Assembly: GCA_020544305.1 (NCBI GenBank)
Contig: CP058667.1
Coordinates: 2,108,001 to 2,172,000 of the forward strand
DNA from: Staphylococcus taiwanensis
GTDB taxonomy: Bacteria; Bacillota; Bacilli; Staphylococcales; Staphylococcaceae
Direction: 5' to 3'
Length of the DNA: 64,000 bases
Shown here: positions 44,340-54,676 of the stretch, one piece after another
Layout: each line of letters begins with the position of its first letter
Numbering within the stretch: position 1 is the first letter of the stretch
Translations under genes and position numbers: made by a program
The notes under the pieces: model-generated
What the model was told of the DNA's origin: nothing
Databases searched by the model: none
The model's input: only the letters and a program-made list of their open reading frames with translations

Positions 44340-46496
44340 TTATTTTTCTTCCTTTTTATAAATTTTAACTATATATAAAGCATTATAATTCAAATGAATT
44401 TTTAAAGGCTCTCTTTTGAAGTCATGTTCAATAATTCGATAACTTGGATGCATTAAATAATCCATTTTTCTTAAAAATTGATTTGTCCATTCATATTTTT
44501 CACGTATATTTTGCGAAATCACATGATTGATATTGCCATGATAATCATCGATAAGTTGAATTTTAACGAGATAGTTATCTTTCAATTGTTCATCTTTAAA
44601 ATCAATATAAACATCGGTTTGATCATAATCAATATCTTTCGATTCGCTTTCAAGTACTCTCCAATCATAAATAAAAACAGAATATTTATTTTCGTCGTCA
44701 ATAATAATATAGTTTTCATTTATTAATTTAGGCTTCAAACTAATTTTTAACAGTTGCTCAATCATCGTTCCTAAAATGGATTTAAAGCCATTTTTATCGA
44801 AAATATGTAATGCATTAAATAAACTCGCATTATTTTTAAAATTAAAACCGATACCATTAAAATAAGAAGCAGTTTTGACTAACGTTTCAATGAGTAAAGG
44901 CGCACTATTGTTCAAATCATTATATTTATTATTTAAGAATTTGTGATTTTCAAAGTTTAAAAATATAAATTTTTGCTCTTCTAAATCAATTTGTTTTAAT
45001 ATTTCTCGTATATTTTGATAACGTAAAATATTTTTAACCAATAAATGTTCATTTTGTTCTATTAAGTATGGCATTTTTAAATTCGCATTATCTATATATA
45101 AAAACTTAAAATTAATTCGTTTAATCTGTGACTCTAACGTTTTAAATAATACTGGATTATTTAACAATTCACTAATTTCTAAACCAAACGAAAATCGCTG
45201 CGTTTTATGTTGAATTTTTAAAATCACTCTATAAATGTCTTTCAAATTAATTTCTTTTAAATCAAAAACAAGCCCTAATTCTTGTCCACCTTGTAGCGGA
45301 ATTTGATGTGCCTTGAAATACTCTACGATATCTTCATAATTTGACTCCAAAAAATCGGTCAAACTTAAATCTTCTAATCTAAAACTTACATTTAAGTTAT
45401 TCTTTATAATGCATTCAAATAATTGCTGTCTTTCTAATTTAGTCATTCGACTTTTAATATCGCGCATATCTACTTTTAAGTAAAACATCAATGTCGAATT
45501 ATCTTCATAAAGCGGTCTTGCATAATCTTTCAAAAATAATAATTTTATCTCCTCAATCGTGTTAATTTGTACGACTAAGTGATATGGATTAACCGTTGAT
45601 TCTATTTTAGAATCCACATAGATTTTATGTTCAGTTAGTCGTTGATAATAACTCTGTTTACTTTCAACAATATGATGAATATGGTCGATACTATCATCAA
45701 TATGATTCTCGTAATCCATAAGAATCATTTTTTCATGCTTATCACAGGAACGATAATCGTTAGGTGTTAGTCCAACATAAGTTTTAAACGTTTTTGAGTA
45801 GCTTGACGCATTACTAAAACCAACTTTTTCACTTATTAAACTAATCGTATTATCAGTAGTTAATAACCATTCAAATGAATTAGCTATTTTAAGTGTATCA
45901 ACATACGTTTTAAAGCCCATATGTAGTAATTGATTGAATTGTGCTGATAAATTAGATTTAGATGTATACAATTTTGCAGAGATATCTTTTAACGTAAGCT
46001 TTTTAGTAATATTACTATTAATATATTCTAAAATTTGACTTAATTCTCCATAATAAGAGAAATTATATTGATTATTTGCGATTATCTTCTCAATACTACC
46101 TTCTTTTCCTAAGATATTGGCTATTTCAATAATATGTTTTGCATCTTCCGATTCAGAAGCTACATTCAAATGATTTACAGCAAGTTGGAGCAATGACCGT
46201 TTGATCGCATTGACTGACTTAACCACATTTGTTGAATATTTATAGTCGAAGAAGTCAAATCCTTCATCTCTAAACCAATCACTCGCAATATATAGCATTA
46301 TTGTCTTACTATTTTCTTTTATTGAAAAAATATCAGTATTATTAATAATGTAAATGTCATTCTTAATTGAAACGGACTTAGTAAAATGTTGAATTTTAAG
46401 TTGTCCTTCAATAGGAAATAGCAGAATGATTCCATCTTGGCAACGTGTCATTTTATATTCATGTTTAGTTAATATGTGGAAGTAGGCATTAGACAT
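44340..46496 (-). CDS. rbf: AraC-type biofilm regulator Rbf
   Basis: 718 residues, much longer than typical AraC proteins (about 300). An N-terminal cupin-like part (1-130) is followed by two helix-turn-helix units of the AraC/XylS type (about 155-252, with FSNASSYSKTFKTYVGLTPNDYR at the end, in family form) and a long C-terminal region related to glycoside-hydrolase-like folds. S. aureus Rbf (716 residues) promotes PIA biofilm through sarX and icaR. Size and neighbour sarX agree. Confidence 0.9.
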   Translation of the reverse strand: MSNAYFHILTKHEYKMTRCQDGIILLFPIEGQLKIQHFTKSVSIKNDIYIINNTDIFSIKENSKTIMLYIASDWFRDEGFDFFDYKYSTNVVKSVNAIKRSLLQLAVNHLNVASESEDAKHIIEIANILGKEGSIEKIIANNQYNFSYYGELSQILEYINSNITKKLTLKDISAKLYTSKSNLSAQFNQLLHMGFKTYVDTLKIANSFEWLLTTDNTISLISEKVGFSNASSYSKTFKTYVGLTPNDYRSCDKHEKMILMDYENHIDDSIDHIHHIVESKQSYYQRLTEHKIYVDSKIESTVNPYHLVVQINTIEEIKLLFLKDYARPLYEDNSTLMFYLKVDMRDIKSRMTKLERQQLFECIIKNNLNVSFRLEDLSLTDFLESNYEDIVEYFKAHQIPLQGGQELGLVFDLKEINLKDIYRVILKIQHKTQRFSFGLEISELLNNPVLFKTLESQIKRINFKFLYIDNANLKMPYLIEQNEHLLVKNILRYQNIREILKQIDLEEQKFIFLNFENHKFLNNKYNDLNNSAPLLIETLVKTASYFNGIGFNFKNNASLFNALHIFDKNGFKSILGTMIEQLLKISLKPKLINENYIIIDDENKYSVFIYDWRVLESESKDIDYDQTDVYIDFKDEQLKDNYLVKIQLIDDYHGNINHVISQNIREKYEWTNQFLRKMDYLMHPSYRIIEHDFKREPLKIHLNYNALYIVKIYKKEEK

Positions 46497-46815
46497 TGGT
46501 TAACCTCTTTCTATTCATGATAGCCTCTCTTTTAGTTGTACGTATTTATGCATTAGGAATGTGACATTGTTTTAATGTGTAAATGTAAATTTACCACAAC
46601 ATTAATGACAAATCAAAAATGCAAATTTATATAAATTAAATTCGTTTTTTTATTATTTTCCTATTCAAATGGGTTAAAAAAAGATGTCACGTCATTGCCT
46701 TCATCTTTTAATAAAGTAACTTCGCTTCATTAAGCATTACTTTATGTGATGGATATAATTGAAAACAATTCGTTAACATCTCAAATATATAATAGTTCAT
46801 TATATGTGTTCTTTT
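46497..46815. other. 319-bp gap between the BI-1 gene and rbf
   Basis: AT-rich. A terminator for the BI-1 gene is at 46679-46709: AAAAGATG and CATCTTTT, loop of 15, followed by T-run on the minus strand. The rbf promoter must lie outside it, beyond 46496. No other signal is seen. Confidence 0.5.
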
Positions 46816-47481
46816 TTAATTTTTAAAGCGATTTGCAAGTCTTAATACATCTCTTATTATATTTAATAAGTTTATAAATAAATTAAAGCCCATTTCTCGA
46901 GGTGAAAAGTTACCTCGCTTCATTCGATTAAAATCATACAATGTATATAGTAAAAACAATAGCAATCCTATAATCGTTATTGCCGTATGATAAATTGGAT
47001 TATGAATAAACATGCCGATTAATCCACCAATAATTAATGCGATTAAGGCCACAAATAAATATTTACCAATACTAGAAGCATCATTAATAATAAAATAGCC
47101 TAATAACCCAAAAACAATAAATGCACCTATGGCTAATAAAACATTTTTATAAAATACTTCTGGTCCTAAGTTTTGCATATACGTTGTAAACGTCGCATAT
47201 GATAATAGCCCCACTATAATGGCATATATATGTGATATGACCAATCCATATTTACGTGCGCGTTGAATAAATAACGTTGCTAATATAAGCACAAACAATG
47301 CTATTGATAATAGACGTCTCCATTCCAGTGGTAAATATTGTCCAAAATAACAACCTATTCCAAATATGATCCAATAATACATGAAAAATAACCATACTTT
47401 AGCATAGGCATGAGATTTTTGTTTGTCATGAGCTGTATTATTAGACGATGTGTGTGATGTTGTATTTGAAGAATGCACCAT
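46816..47481 (-). CDS. Bax inhibitor-1 (YccA/YetJ) family membrane protein
   Basis: 221 residues. A Ser/Thr/His-rich N-terminal tail (1-25) precedes seven membrane helices; the final LYDFNRMKRGNFSPREMGFNLFINLLNI segment (about 181-208) contains the aspartate typical of the pH-gated calcium leak of YetJ. Physiological role in staphylococci unknown. AAGGAGGGGA lies before the ATG. Confidence 0.82.
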   Translation of the reverse strand: MVHSSNTTSHTSSNNTAHDKQKSHAYAKVWLFFMYYWIIFGIGCYFGQYLPLEWRRLLSIALFVLILATLFIQRARKYGLVISHIYAIIVGLLSYATFTTYMQNLGPEVFYKNVLLAIGAFIVFGLLGYFIINDASSIGKYLFVALIALIIGGLIGMFIHNPIYHTAITIIGLLLFLLYTLYDFNRMKRGNFSPREMGFNLFINLLNIIRDVLRLANRFKN

Positions 47482-47990
47482 AAACTTATCCCCTCCTTAT
47501 GTATTCGCGAGTAGTCAATTTGATTGTAACTTATTCTTTTATTTTTTCAAAAAGTTGACCTTAAAGATTATTAGTTGATTTAAACATTATTATCAACTTG
47601 TTCTTACACTTATTTCAATCGCAAATATAATTTATCGCAATTAGATTTCTTACAACTATAAAACCTATGGTTGAGCCATTTATAAACTCAAAATACCTAT
47701 CATTCACCTCAGGATGATGTCACAAAATATTACAGATTTATTCTTTTAAAATTGAAATATATTACTTTGATATAGTTTGAAGTCACGTGTGCCAACGTTT
47801 CAAAGTTTTTTACAAAAAACAGGCAAAATATTAATAATATTACAAGATAATAACAACACCCACATTATCCTTCTTTTTTGTTAGTATAAATACGTGATAT
47901 ATGTGAATGAATTTATAAAAGGTAAATAAAGAATTTAGGAAAATAAATTCTATTTAATTAAAATAAATAGTTTCAAGGAGGACATCAAGT
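47482..47990. other. 509-bp divergent region before the LysM-CHAP gene
   Basis: Long AT-rich region with no gene on either strand that I can support. It holds a WalR-type box at 47839-47855 and promoter-like TATAAA near 47885-47891, giving a leader of about 95 nt. Nothing else recognisable. Confidence 0.5.
47839..47855 (-). promoter_or_regulatory. WalR-type box before the LysM-CHAP gene
   Basis: On the minus strand TGTTAT, five bases, TGTAAT: matches TGTWAH-N5-TGTWAH. It lies 136-152 bp before the start of a SsaA-like hydrolase, a typical WalKR target class. Confidence 0.65.
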
Positions 47991-48812
47991 TTGAAAAAGT
48001 TAGCAGTCGCAGTTTCTGTTGCATCTGGAGCAGTCGCAGTATTTTCTAACCACCATGCTGAAGCATCCACACAGCATACTGTTAAATCTGGCGAATCACT
48101 TTGGAGCATCGCAAATAAATATAATACATCCGTAGATAGTATCAAAAAAAATAATAACCTTAGTAACAATTTCATTTTCCCTGGACAAGTGCTTACTATT
48201 GGGGGCAACAGTAATAGCACATCAAGTACAGGTTCAAATGCGACTTCATCTTCATCAACGTATACCGTTAAATCTGGTGATTCTTTATACGCAATCGCTA
48301 ACAAATACGGCGTAAACGTTAATGCATTGATGAAAGCCAACAACTTAAATGGTTATTTAATTACACCTAACCAACAATTAAAAATTCCAAGTAATTCTAC
48401 AACAGTTGCACCAACTAAAACAAATCCTAATGTAAGCAATACAGGTGGCGGTAGTGGTGGTTACTCTAGCCCAACATTTAGTCATCAAAATTTATATACT
48501 ACTGGTCAATGTACTTGGTATGTATTTGATCGTCGTGCTCAAGCTGGTTTACCGATTAGTACTTACTGGTCAGATGCAAAATACTGGGCTGGTAACGCAG
48601 CTGCTGACGGTTATACAGTAGACCATAACCCATCAGTTGGTTCGATTATGCAAACAACAACTGGTTATTATGGACATGTAGCATATGTTGAGCGTGTTAA
48701 TGCTGATGGTAGTATTTTAGTATCAGAAATGAATTACGCAAATGGTCCTTACAATACAAATACGCGTACAATTCCTGCATCAGTTGTTTCTAGTTATAAC
48801 TTCATTCATTAA
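47991..48812 (+). CDS. Secreted LysM-CHAP cell wall hydrolase (SsaA-like)
   Basis: 273 residues. A signal peptide with cleavage after HHAEA (residue 25), two LysM domains (about 28-71 and 90-133) joined by a Ser/Gly/Asn linker, and a C-terminal CHAP amidase (about 165-273) with C174 (GQCTWYVFD), H229 (GYYGHV) and E246. It binds and cuts peptidoglycan outside the cell. Start codon TTG, nine bases after AAGGAGG. S. aureus has a counterpart in the same place. Catalytic residues intact. Confidence 0.92.
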   Translation: MKKLAVAVSVASGAVAVFSNHHAEASTQHTVKSGESLWSIANKYNTSVDSIKKNNNLSNNFIFPGQVLTIGGNSNSTSSTGSNATSSSSTYTVKSGDSLYAIANKYGVNVNALMKANNLNGYLITPNQQLKIPSNSTTVAPTKTNPNVSNTGGGSGGYSSPTFSHQNLYTTGQCTWYVFDRRAQAGLPISTYWSDAKYWAGNAAADGYTVDHNPSVGSIMQTTTGYYGHVAYVERVNADGSILVSEMNYANGPYNTNTRTIPASVVSSYNFIH

Positions 48813-48840
48813 TAAATATACTATATAATTTAAATACAGC

Positions 48841-48886
48841 AATTCCAAAATGACTTTGCTTAAAGTTCATTTTGGGATTTATTTTT
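48841..48886 (+). terminator. Terminator of the LysM-CHAP gene
   Basis: AATTCCAAAATGA-CTTT pairs with AAAG-TTCATTTTGGGATT, with small mismatches, then ATTTTTAT. Confidence 0.8.
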
Positions 48887-48906
48887 ATGTATTAATAGCA
48901 ACACAA

Positions 48907-48940
48907 AAATGCTAGCGAGTTACATCGCTAGCATTTTATT
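48907..48940. terminator. Bidirectional terminator after pit
   Basis: AAATGCTAGCGA (48907-48918) with TCGCTAGCATTT (48925-48936), loop GTTACA, T-run on both strands. Confidence 0.9.
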
Positions 48941-48955
48941 TAACCTATATCTTTT

Positions 48956-49960
48956 CTATAAGAAAATATTCATAATCCAGAAAATTACTGCTGCTAATAA
49001 AGCAGAAATCGGTAATGTAATTACCCATGTAATAATCATACGTTGTGCTGTACTCCATTTAACACCTTTAGCTCGGTTAGAAGCCCCAACACCAAGGATT
49101 GAAGATGATACAACATGTGTTGTAGATAATGGGAAGTGTAATCCTGATGCCACAAAAATAGTTAAAGCTGAAGATATGTCAGCTGCCGCACCATTAGCTG
49201 GGCGAATTTTCATAATGTTTCCACCCACTGTTTTAATAATCTTCCAACCACCAATAGCAGTACCAAGACCCATAGCCGTTGCACAGGCCATTTTAACCCA
49301 AAGTGCTGGTTCAACATTTGAAGGATCTTGTACATTTGCTACAATCAAAGCCAATGTAATGATACCCATTGATTTTTGCGCATCATTTGTACCATGTGAG
49401 AATGATTGTAATGCTGCAGTAAATACTTGGAAGAATCGGAAGTTACGATTGGCTCTAGTAAGGTTAGCATTTTTGAACACAATTTTAACGATTGTATACA
49501 TAATGAAACCTACACAGAATGCAATAATCGGTGAAATAATTAATACGATGATGATTTTAGTGAAACCTTGATAATGAAGTACACTAAAGCCTTGAGCCGC
49601 AATCGCTGCACCAGCGATAGAACCAATTAATGCGTGTGATGAAGAACTTGGAATACCATATAACCATGTTACTAAATTCCAAATAATTGCTGCTAAAATA
49701 GCGGCTAATACGACGATTAAGCCATTATGTAATTTAAATGGATCGACGATGTCTTTCGTAATTGTGCCGGCAACACCTGTAAATGTTAAAGCCCCAACAA
49801 AGTTCATAATAGCTGCTAAGAAAATGGCAGTTCTAGGTGTTAAAGCACGCGTCGATACTGCTGTAGCAATCGCATTGGCTGTATCATGGAAACCATTGAT
49901 AAAGTCAAAGATTAAAGAAAATATAACGATAGCTATAGTGATAATTACTACATATTCCAT
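48956..49960 (-). CDS. pit: Low-affinity inorganic phosphate transporter (Pit)
   Basis: 334 residues, about ten membrane helices in two repeats, each with the PiT signature: GFHDTANAIATAV near 23-35 and SHGTNDAQKSMG near 187-198. It takes up metal-phosphate with protons. It is 14 bases downstream of its DUF47 partner. No Pho-box seen. Length typical of the short PitA-type transporters of Firmicutes. Confidence 0.93.
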   Translation of the reverse strand: MEYVVIITIAIVIFSLIFDFINGFHDTANAIATAVSTRALTPRTAIFLAAIMNFVGALTFTGVAGTITKDIVDPFKLHNGLIVVLAAILAAIIWNLVTWLYGIPSSSSHALIGSIAGAAIAAQGFSVLHYQGFTKIIIVLIISPIIAFCVGFIMYTIVKIVFKNANLTRANRNFRFFQVFTAALQSFSHGTNDAQKSMGIITLALIVANVQDPSNVEPALWVKMACATAMGLGTAIGGWKIIKTVGGNIMKIRPANGAAADISSALTIFVASGLHFPLSTTHVVSSSILGVGASNRAKGVKWSTAQRMIITWVITLPISALLAAVIFWIMNIFL

Positions 49961-49974
49961 AAATTAAAACTCCC

Positions 49975-50592
49975 TTAGCTATTTTTCATGATAATCGTTT
50001 CAAAATTATTTGCTACAACTTGACATTTATCTGCGATTTCTTCCATGCTTTCATAAATATCTTTTATTTTAATTAAAGTGATTGGATCTGTTTCACTATT
50101 AAAGATGTGTTTAATTGATTGTCTTAAAATACCATCACAATTTGTTTCAAATTCTTTAATGTTAATTGAATGAATGCGCATATGTGATAATTTTTTCTCT
50201 ACTAATAAACCAACAGCTAATTTCATTTCTGCTACAGCTTTTTGAATATTGTCAACGAATTCTGCCATGTACTCGTCAGTATATTCGATTGAATACATTT
50301 CAAACATGCCTGAAGTCTCTTCCATAGCATCAAGTACATCATCAATTGCATTACATAGAGATAAAATATCTTCACGTTCGATAGGTGTAATAAATGTTTG
50401 ATTTAAATCTGTAATCACTTGATGCATTAATTCGTCACCATGTGACTCATAAGTCTTAATATTGTCAGAATAAGCTTTTAAATCTAAATGCGTATTGAAG
50501 TCCATTTTCCCGAATTCAACTGCTGCACGGTCCAAATTGAATACCATTTCTTCTAATTGAACCATGAACTTATCCTTTTTCTTAGTAAACAT
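49975..50592 (-). CDS. DUF47/PhoU-like Pit accessory protein
   Basis: 205 residues of all-helical PhoU-like fold (DUF47, TIGR00153). Acidic motifs ESHGDELMH (about 50-58) and EETSGMFEMY (about 94-103) would bind metal clusters. It probably regulates or stabilises Pit, with which it is co-transcribed. ATG 50592 has GGAGG seven bases upstream; the longer 232-residue frame is not supported by a site. Confidence 0.87.
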   Translation of the reverse strand: MFTKKKDKFMVQLEEMVFNLDRAAVEFGKMDFNTHLDLKAYSDNIKTYESHGDELMHQVITDLNQTFITPIEREDILSLCNAIDDVLDAMEETSGMFEMYSIEYTDEYMAEFVDNIQKAVAEMKLAVGLLVEKKLSHMRIHSINIKEFETNCDGILRQSIKHIFNSETDPITLIKIKDIYESMEEIADKCQVVANNFETIIMKNS

Positions 50593-50864
50593 TATAAAGC
50601 CTCCATTATAGCGATTGATAACAATCACATAGTTAATTTTTTCTTGTAAGACAACTTTAGCTAAAGAATACATTTACAATAAGAACTTTTCAAAAGCCTA
50701 TTTTCTGACTATTTGTAAATTTTATGTAAATATAATGTTTTACTGAATTTTACGTAATACTCCATTACTTAATTTGTCCCTACTTGAAAATATCACAAAA
50801 TTTACATAACTACAATTGCATTTACAAATTCTTTACAAACACGAAATATTAACTAAACATCTTC

Positions 50865-52754
50865 TTAAATTGAATGATTAATTGTACGTTTAGAATGATT
50901 ATATGCAATGATAGCAAAAACACTGTAAATAAGGGTGTAAATAGCCATAACAACATAAATAGGTTGTTCATTATCAAAGCCAATTATCTTCATAAACACT
51001 AATGAAGCAAAGTAAGCATGTAACAATGCAATAATTAAAGGTAAACCAAAATTGAAGGCTACTTTAAGTTTTAAGCCTTTTGACATATCCTTTTGTGTAA
51101 ATCCTAATTTACGTAAAACAGAATAACTTTCTAATTCATCTTCAGTTTCATCTATTTGTTTTATATAAATGATACAACCGGTAGCAATTAAGAATGCGAT
51201 ACCAAGGAAGGATGTTACAAATAATAAAATGCCCGTTAAACTAGAAATTTCACTTATGACTTCACTACGTGTTTGTACATTACCATTTAGGTTGCTAGTA
51301 ATTTTTTCTAGTCTCGGTATATCTTTATTATGTCTTAAATCGAAACCATATTGAGATACCACATTTTTACTTTTTGAATGTGCTTTTAAATAGTTATAGT
51401 CATCATTGTTTAAAACGAGTGTAGGACCACCTAAATCAATGCTTTCTTTAAAGTAAATTTTATTCATCACTTTATTTAACTTAATTTTAACATGATGCTT
51501 TTTCGTACCTATAGATGCTTTACCCTTCGCTCTATGATTGGTTAAGTCATGTATTAAACCTTCTGGCATAATTAAGTTAGCTTGTCCCTTTTCCAAAGAA
51601 ATATTCGAAAAGAAACTTGCACTTGTTATACTAACAACATAAGGGTGTGCTTGATTCGTATCAAATAAGTGATCCTTATATAAATGAGAATATACAATTT
51701 CTTTATAATCAAAACTAAAAGGAATATGTTCGCGTTCTAATTCAAACCCTAATTCATTTGCAAGTTTCTCATTTTTTAATGTTACTTCATGCGGAGATTC
51801 TAGTAATACTTCGTTACTAAGTGAACCTCTACTGATTGCCGCAAAACATAATACCGATACAGTAATTGCTGAAATGATTGCCATAACCGTTAATGAAAAG
51901 GCATTCTTCCGAATACGGAACATTAATGACGATGTAAAAATAACATCATTAACAGTAACATTTCCACCTTTAAAATGACGAAACATCTTCAAGATAAGGG
52001 AAACTGTACTTCTAAAGAAGAAATAAGCACCTATCACAGTTAAAAATAAAATAACAAAAGGCATGACTATATCATCGATTACCTCTATATAACGCGTTGA
52101 TAAATAGTACCCTGTTAAGATGAATGCAATGCCTAAAATACCTAGTACGACTTCACCGATTGAAATATTGACATTATTATCGTCAATACTTTCATCAAAT
52201 GTCATCAAATTCTTAAGAGACGTTTTATATAAATAAATCGTAGCTTGTATAATGATGAAGATGTACGCGACGACTAAAATAAATAATGTCTGTGCAATAG
52301 CTTGGAAGCTAAATATAAAAGATACCGACGTATGTATGCCTAATAGTTTAAGCACAATCATTAATAAAATTTTAGAACCTAAAACGCCAATAATAACACC
52401 TAATATAGCAGTTATAATAAAGATGAAAAACTGTTCAATCATTAGCATATAAATGATGCTTTTTCGATCTAAACCTACTGTTTGTAATAAACCAAATTCA
52501 TAGCTACGTCGTTTTATAAACAGCATATTCGAGTATAAAATAAAGACGACAATAATGATGAATAAAAAGTAGCTCCCAACTTGAGAGCCTTGTCTTATCA
52601 TAGAAAGTGATTGATGCACATGTAAATGATGTACATATTTAATTGTAATAAAACTAAAGAATAAGACGATACTTAAAATGAGCGAAAAAATATAAATAGC
52701 ATAGTGTGTGAGATTCTGCTGAAAATTCTTCCAAATAATGTGACTAAAACTCAT
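50865..52754 (-). CDS. vraG: Antimicrobial peptide ABC transporter permease VraG
   Basis: 629 residues, FtsX-type permease with ten membrane helices and a large extracellular loop between helices 7 and 8 (about 310-510) rich in Lys and His. With VraF it senses and resists cationic peptides, passing the signal to GraS. It overlaps vraF by 11 bp. The loop is the ligand-facing part in S. aureus. Length is the same as in S. aureus. Confidence 0.94.
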   Translation of the reverse strand: MSFSHIIWKNFQQNLTHYAIYIFSLILSIVLFFSFITIKYVHHLHVHQSLSMIRQGSQVGSYFLFIIIVVFILYSNMLFIKRRSYEFGLLQTVGLDRKSIIYMLMIEQFFIFIITAILGVIIGVLGSKILLMIVLKLLGIHTSVSFIFSFQAIAQTLFILVVAYIFIIIQATIYLYKTSLKNLMTFDESIDDNNVNISIGEVVLGILGIAFILTGYYLSTRYIEVIDDIVMPFVILFLTVIGAYFFFRSTVSLILKMFRHFKGGNVTVNDVIFTSSLMFRIRKNAFSLTVMAIISAITVSVLCFAAISRGSLSNEVLLESPHEVTLKNEKLANELGFELEREHIPFSFDYKEIVYSHLYKDHLFDTNQAHPYVVSITSASFFSNISLEKGQANLIMPEGLIHDLTNHRAKGKASIGTKKHHVKIKLNKVMNKIYFKESIDLGGPTLVLNNDDYNYLKAHSKSKNVVSQYGFDLRHNKDIPRLEKITSNLNGNVQTRSEVISEISSLTGILLFVTSFLGIAFLIATGCIIYIKQIDETEDELESYSVLRKLGFTQKDMSKGLKLKVAFNFGLPLIIALLHAYFASLVFMKIIGFDNEQPIYVVMAIYTLIYSVFAIIAYNHSKRTINHSI

Positions 52755-53505
52755 ATATCATTCCACCTAATATACTTTGTGCTCGCAATATTTCTTTATG
52801 GAACGTTTGTTTATCATCTTCCCCTTGATATAATTCAGTGAAAATTTGGCCATCTTTTAACATAATCACTCTATCTGAGAAACTTGCAGCTAACGGATCA
52901 TGCGTGACCATCACTATTGTTGCATGATACAAATCATTAATCTTTTGAAAGCGTTCTAATAAATCACGCGTATTTTTAGAGTCTAAAGCACCTGTAGGTT
53001 CATCCGCGAAAATAATCTTAGGATATGTTATAAACGCTCGAGCAGCAGATGTTCTTTGGCGTTGACCTCCTGAAATATCTGATGGATATTTATCACTAAT
53101 ATCATAGATGTTAAGCGCTTTTGTGATACGTTCATAACGTTCATTCATTTCTTTTTTATCTAGTTTTTGAACAGATAACGGTAACATAATGTTTTCTTTA
53201 ACTGTCAAAGTATGCAATAAATTATATTCTTGAAAAATAAAACCAATTTCTTTTTTTCTTATTTCGGACAATGCTTTATTTGATAACTTCTCTAACTGTT
53301 GATCTCCTAAAATAATCGATCCATGCGTCAAATAGTCGATTGAACTTAGTACATTTAACAACGTTGTCTTGCCTGACCCTGAAGGCCCCATGATAGAAAC
53401 AAACTCTCCTGCTTCAATAGATAGGTCGATATTCTTTAATACTTCTTGTTCAGTTTGTTGACTACCATATGTTTTGGCTATTTGTTTCGCTTGTAAAATT
53501 GCCAC
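52744..53505 (-). CDS. vraF: Antimicrobial peptide ABC transporter ATPase VraF
   Basis: 253 residues of the MacB/BceA type: Walker A GPSGSGKTT (40-48), Q-loop FQEYNLL, signature SGGQRQR (about 144-150) and Walker B IIFADEPTGALD. Cytoplasmic partner of VraG. The promoter upstream has a TATAAT at 53582-53587 without a good -35 and a GraR-like box, fitting activation by GraR. Confidence 0.95.
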   Translation of the reverse strand: MAILQAKQIAKTYGSQQTEQEVLKNIDLSIEAGEFVSIMGPSGSGKTTLLNVLSSIDYLTHGSIILGDQQLEKLSNKALSEIRKKEIGFIFQEYNLLHTLTVKENIMLPLSVQKLDKKEMNERYERITKALNIYDISDKYPSDISGGQRQRTSAARAFITYPKIIFADEPTGALDSKNTRDLLERFQKINDLYHATIVMVTHDPLAASFSDRVIMLKDGQIFTELYQGEDDKQTFHKEILRAQSILGGMIYEF

Positions 53506-53581
53506 GTTGCTTACTCACCTCATTACTTCATAAATCTATGATTCAACTTTAATATTGAATATTACGCTTTTGGTCTGTTTC

Positions 53582-53632
53582 ATTATATAGGTTATTTATT
53601 ATTAAAAAATGAAGTTTTGATAACAAATTGCT
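53582..53632 (-). promoter_or_regulatory. vraF promoter with GraR-like box
   Basis: Minus-strand TATAAT (53582-53587) without a recognisable -35; ACAAATTGCT at 53623-53632 agrees at seven of ten places with the GraR box ACAAATTTGT and lies centred about 44 bp upstream of the -10. Confidence 0.4.
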
Positions 53633-53656
53633 AATTTTAAATGACAGTGTTGTCAC

Positions 53657-54676
53657 TTATGACAAGCGTGAAGTAACTTCATTTTGTTTTGGTAATGTTA
53701 ATACAAACGTTGTACCCTCACCAACCGTTGAATCAACCTCTACCTCAATACCTAACTGTTCTTTGACACTATATACTAGATACAAACCAATACCTGAGGA
53801 TGTTGTCTCATTACGATTAGCCGTTGAAGTGAAGCCTCGCTCAAATATACGTGGCAAATCTTTTTTACTAATCCCTCTTCCAAAATCTTTGATTTCTAAT
53901 GCCACGTGACCATCACGTTCAAAAGAACGAATAACAATATCTTGACCCTGTGAGTATTTCAACGAATTCGACAAAATTTGTCGAATCATCATACGACACC
54001 ATTTCACATCAGTATACACATTCAAATGATCATCAAAATCTAAATCATAACCAATCCCTTTTGCTTGGCTAATATGTCGCGTTAATTGAATTTCTTCTAT
54101 AACAATGCGTTTAAGTGGTGTTTTTTCAAAATACATATCACGGTTTTTAGATTCTAAACGTGTTAAGTAAAGTTGTTTGTCTAATAATTCATTTATACGA
54201 GACCACTCATAAAGTTGTGCTTTTTTACGATCAACATCTTCTTCTTGATCAATTAATAGTTTCATTGCTGTAACAGGTGTTTTAATATCGTGCACAAACT
54301 CTGTTAATGACTGCTCAGATGCTTGAATGTGTAATTGTTGCTCAACTACACGTTCTTTCTGATTTGTTAATTTACGATACAAATAGTTAACCATTTCACG
54401 TTGAAAGGGGTCTTCTGCTAATTCTTTATGCTTAATTTCTTCAATTTCTTTATTATTATATAAGTGTTGATAAAGTTTTACTTCTTTTAAAAAAGTAAAA
54501 ATAAGAAACATAGCCGTAAGACCTAAATTTAACATAACAATATAACTTACACTTTCGATTGAAATATCATAGTCAATATAAGCCATACCTAATAAAATCA
54601 AATGCAAGAATACAATCCAAAAAATCCAATTACTTCGTGTTTTAAGAAATAACCAAAACCATTTCAAATTACTCAT
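53657..54676 (-). CDS. graS: Sensor histidine kinase GraS
   Basis: 339 residues: two membrane helices (about 14-34 and 45-65) with a very short external loop of about nine residues (D35-Y-D37-I-S-I-E41), the intramembrane-sensing type. DHp box [10 protein letters not shown] has H129; the ATPase has [17 protein letters not shown] and GIGLYLV. It phosphorylates GraR in response to cationic peptides together with VraFG. It overlaps graR by eight bases. Confidence 0.94.
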   Translation of the reverse strand: MSNLKWFWLFLKTRSNWIFWIVFLHLILLGMAYIDYDISIESVSYIVMLNLGLTAMFLIFTFLKEVKLYQHLYNNKEIEEIKHKELAEDPFQREMVNYLYRKLTNQKERVVEQQLHIQASEQSLTEFVHDIKTPVTAMKLLIDQEEDVDRKKAQLYEWSRINELLDKQLYLTRLESKNRDMYFEKTPLKRIVIEEIQLTRHISQAKGIGYDLDFDDHLNVYTDVKWCRMMIRQILSNSLKYSQGQDIVIRSFERDGHVALEIKDFGRGISKKDLPRIFERGFTSTANRNETTSSGIGLYLVYSVKEQLGIEVEVDSTVGEGTTFVLTLPKQNEVTSRLS

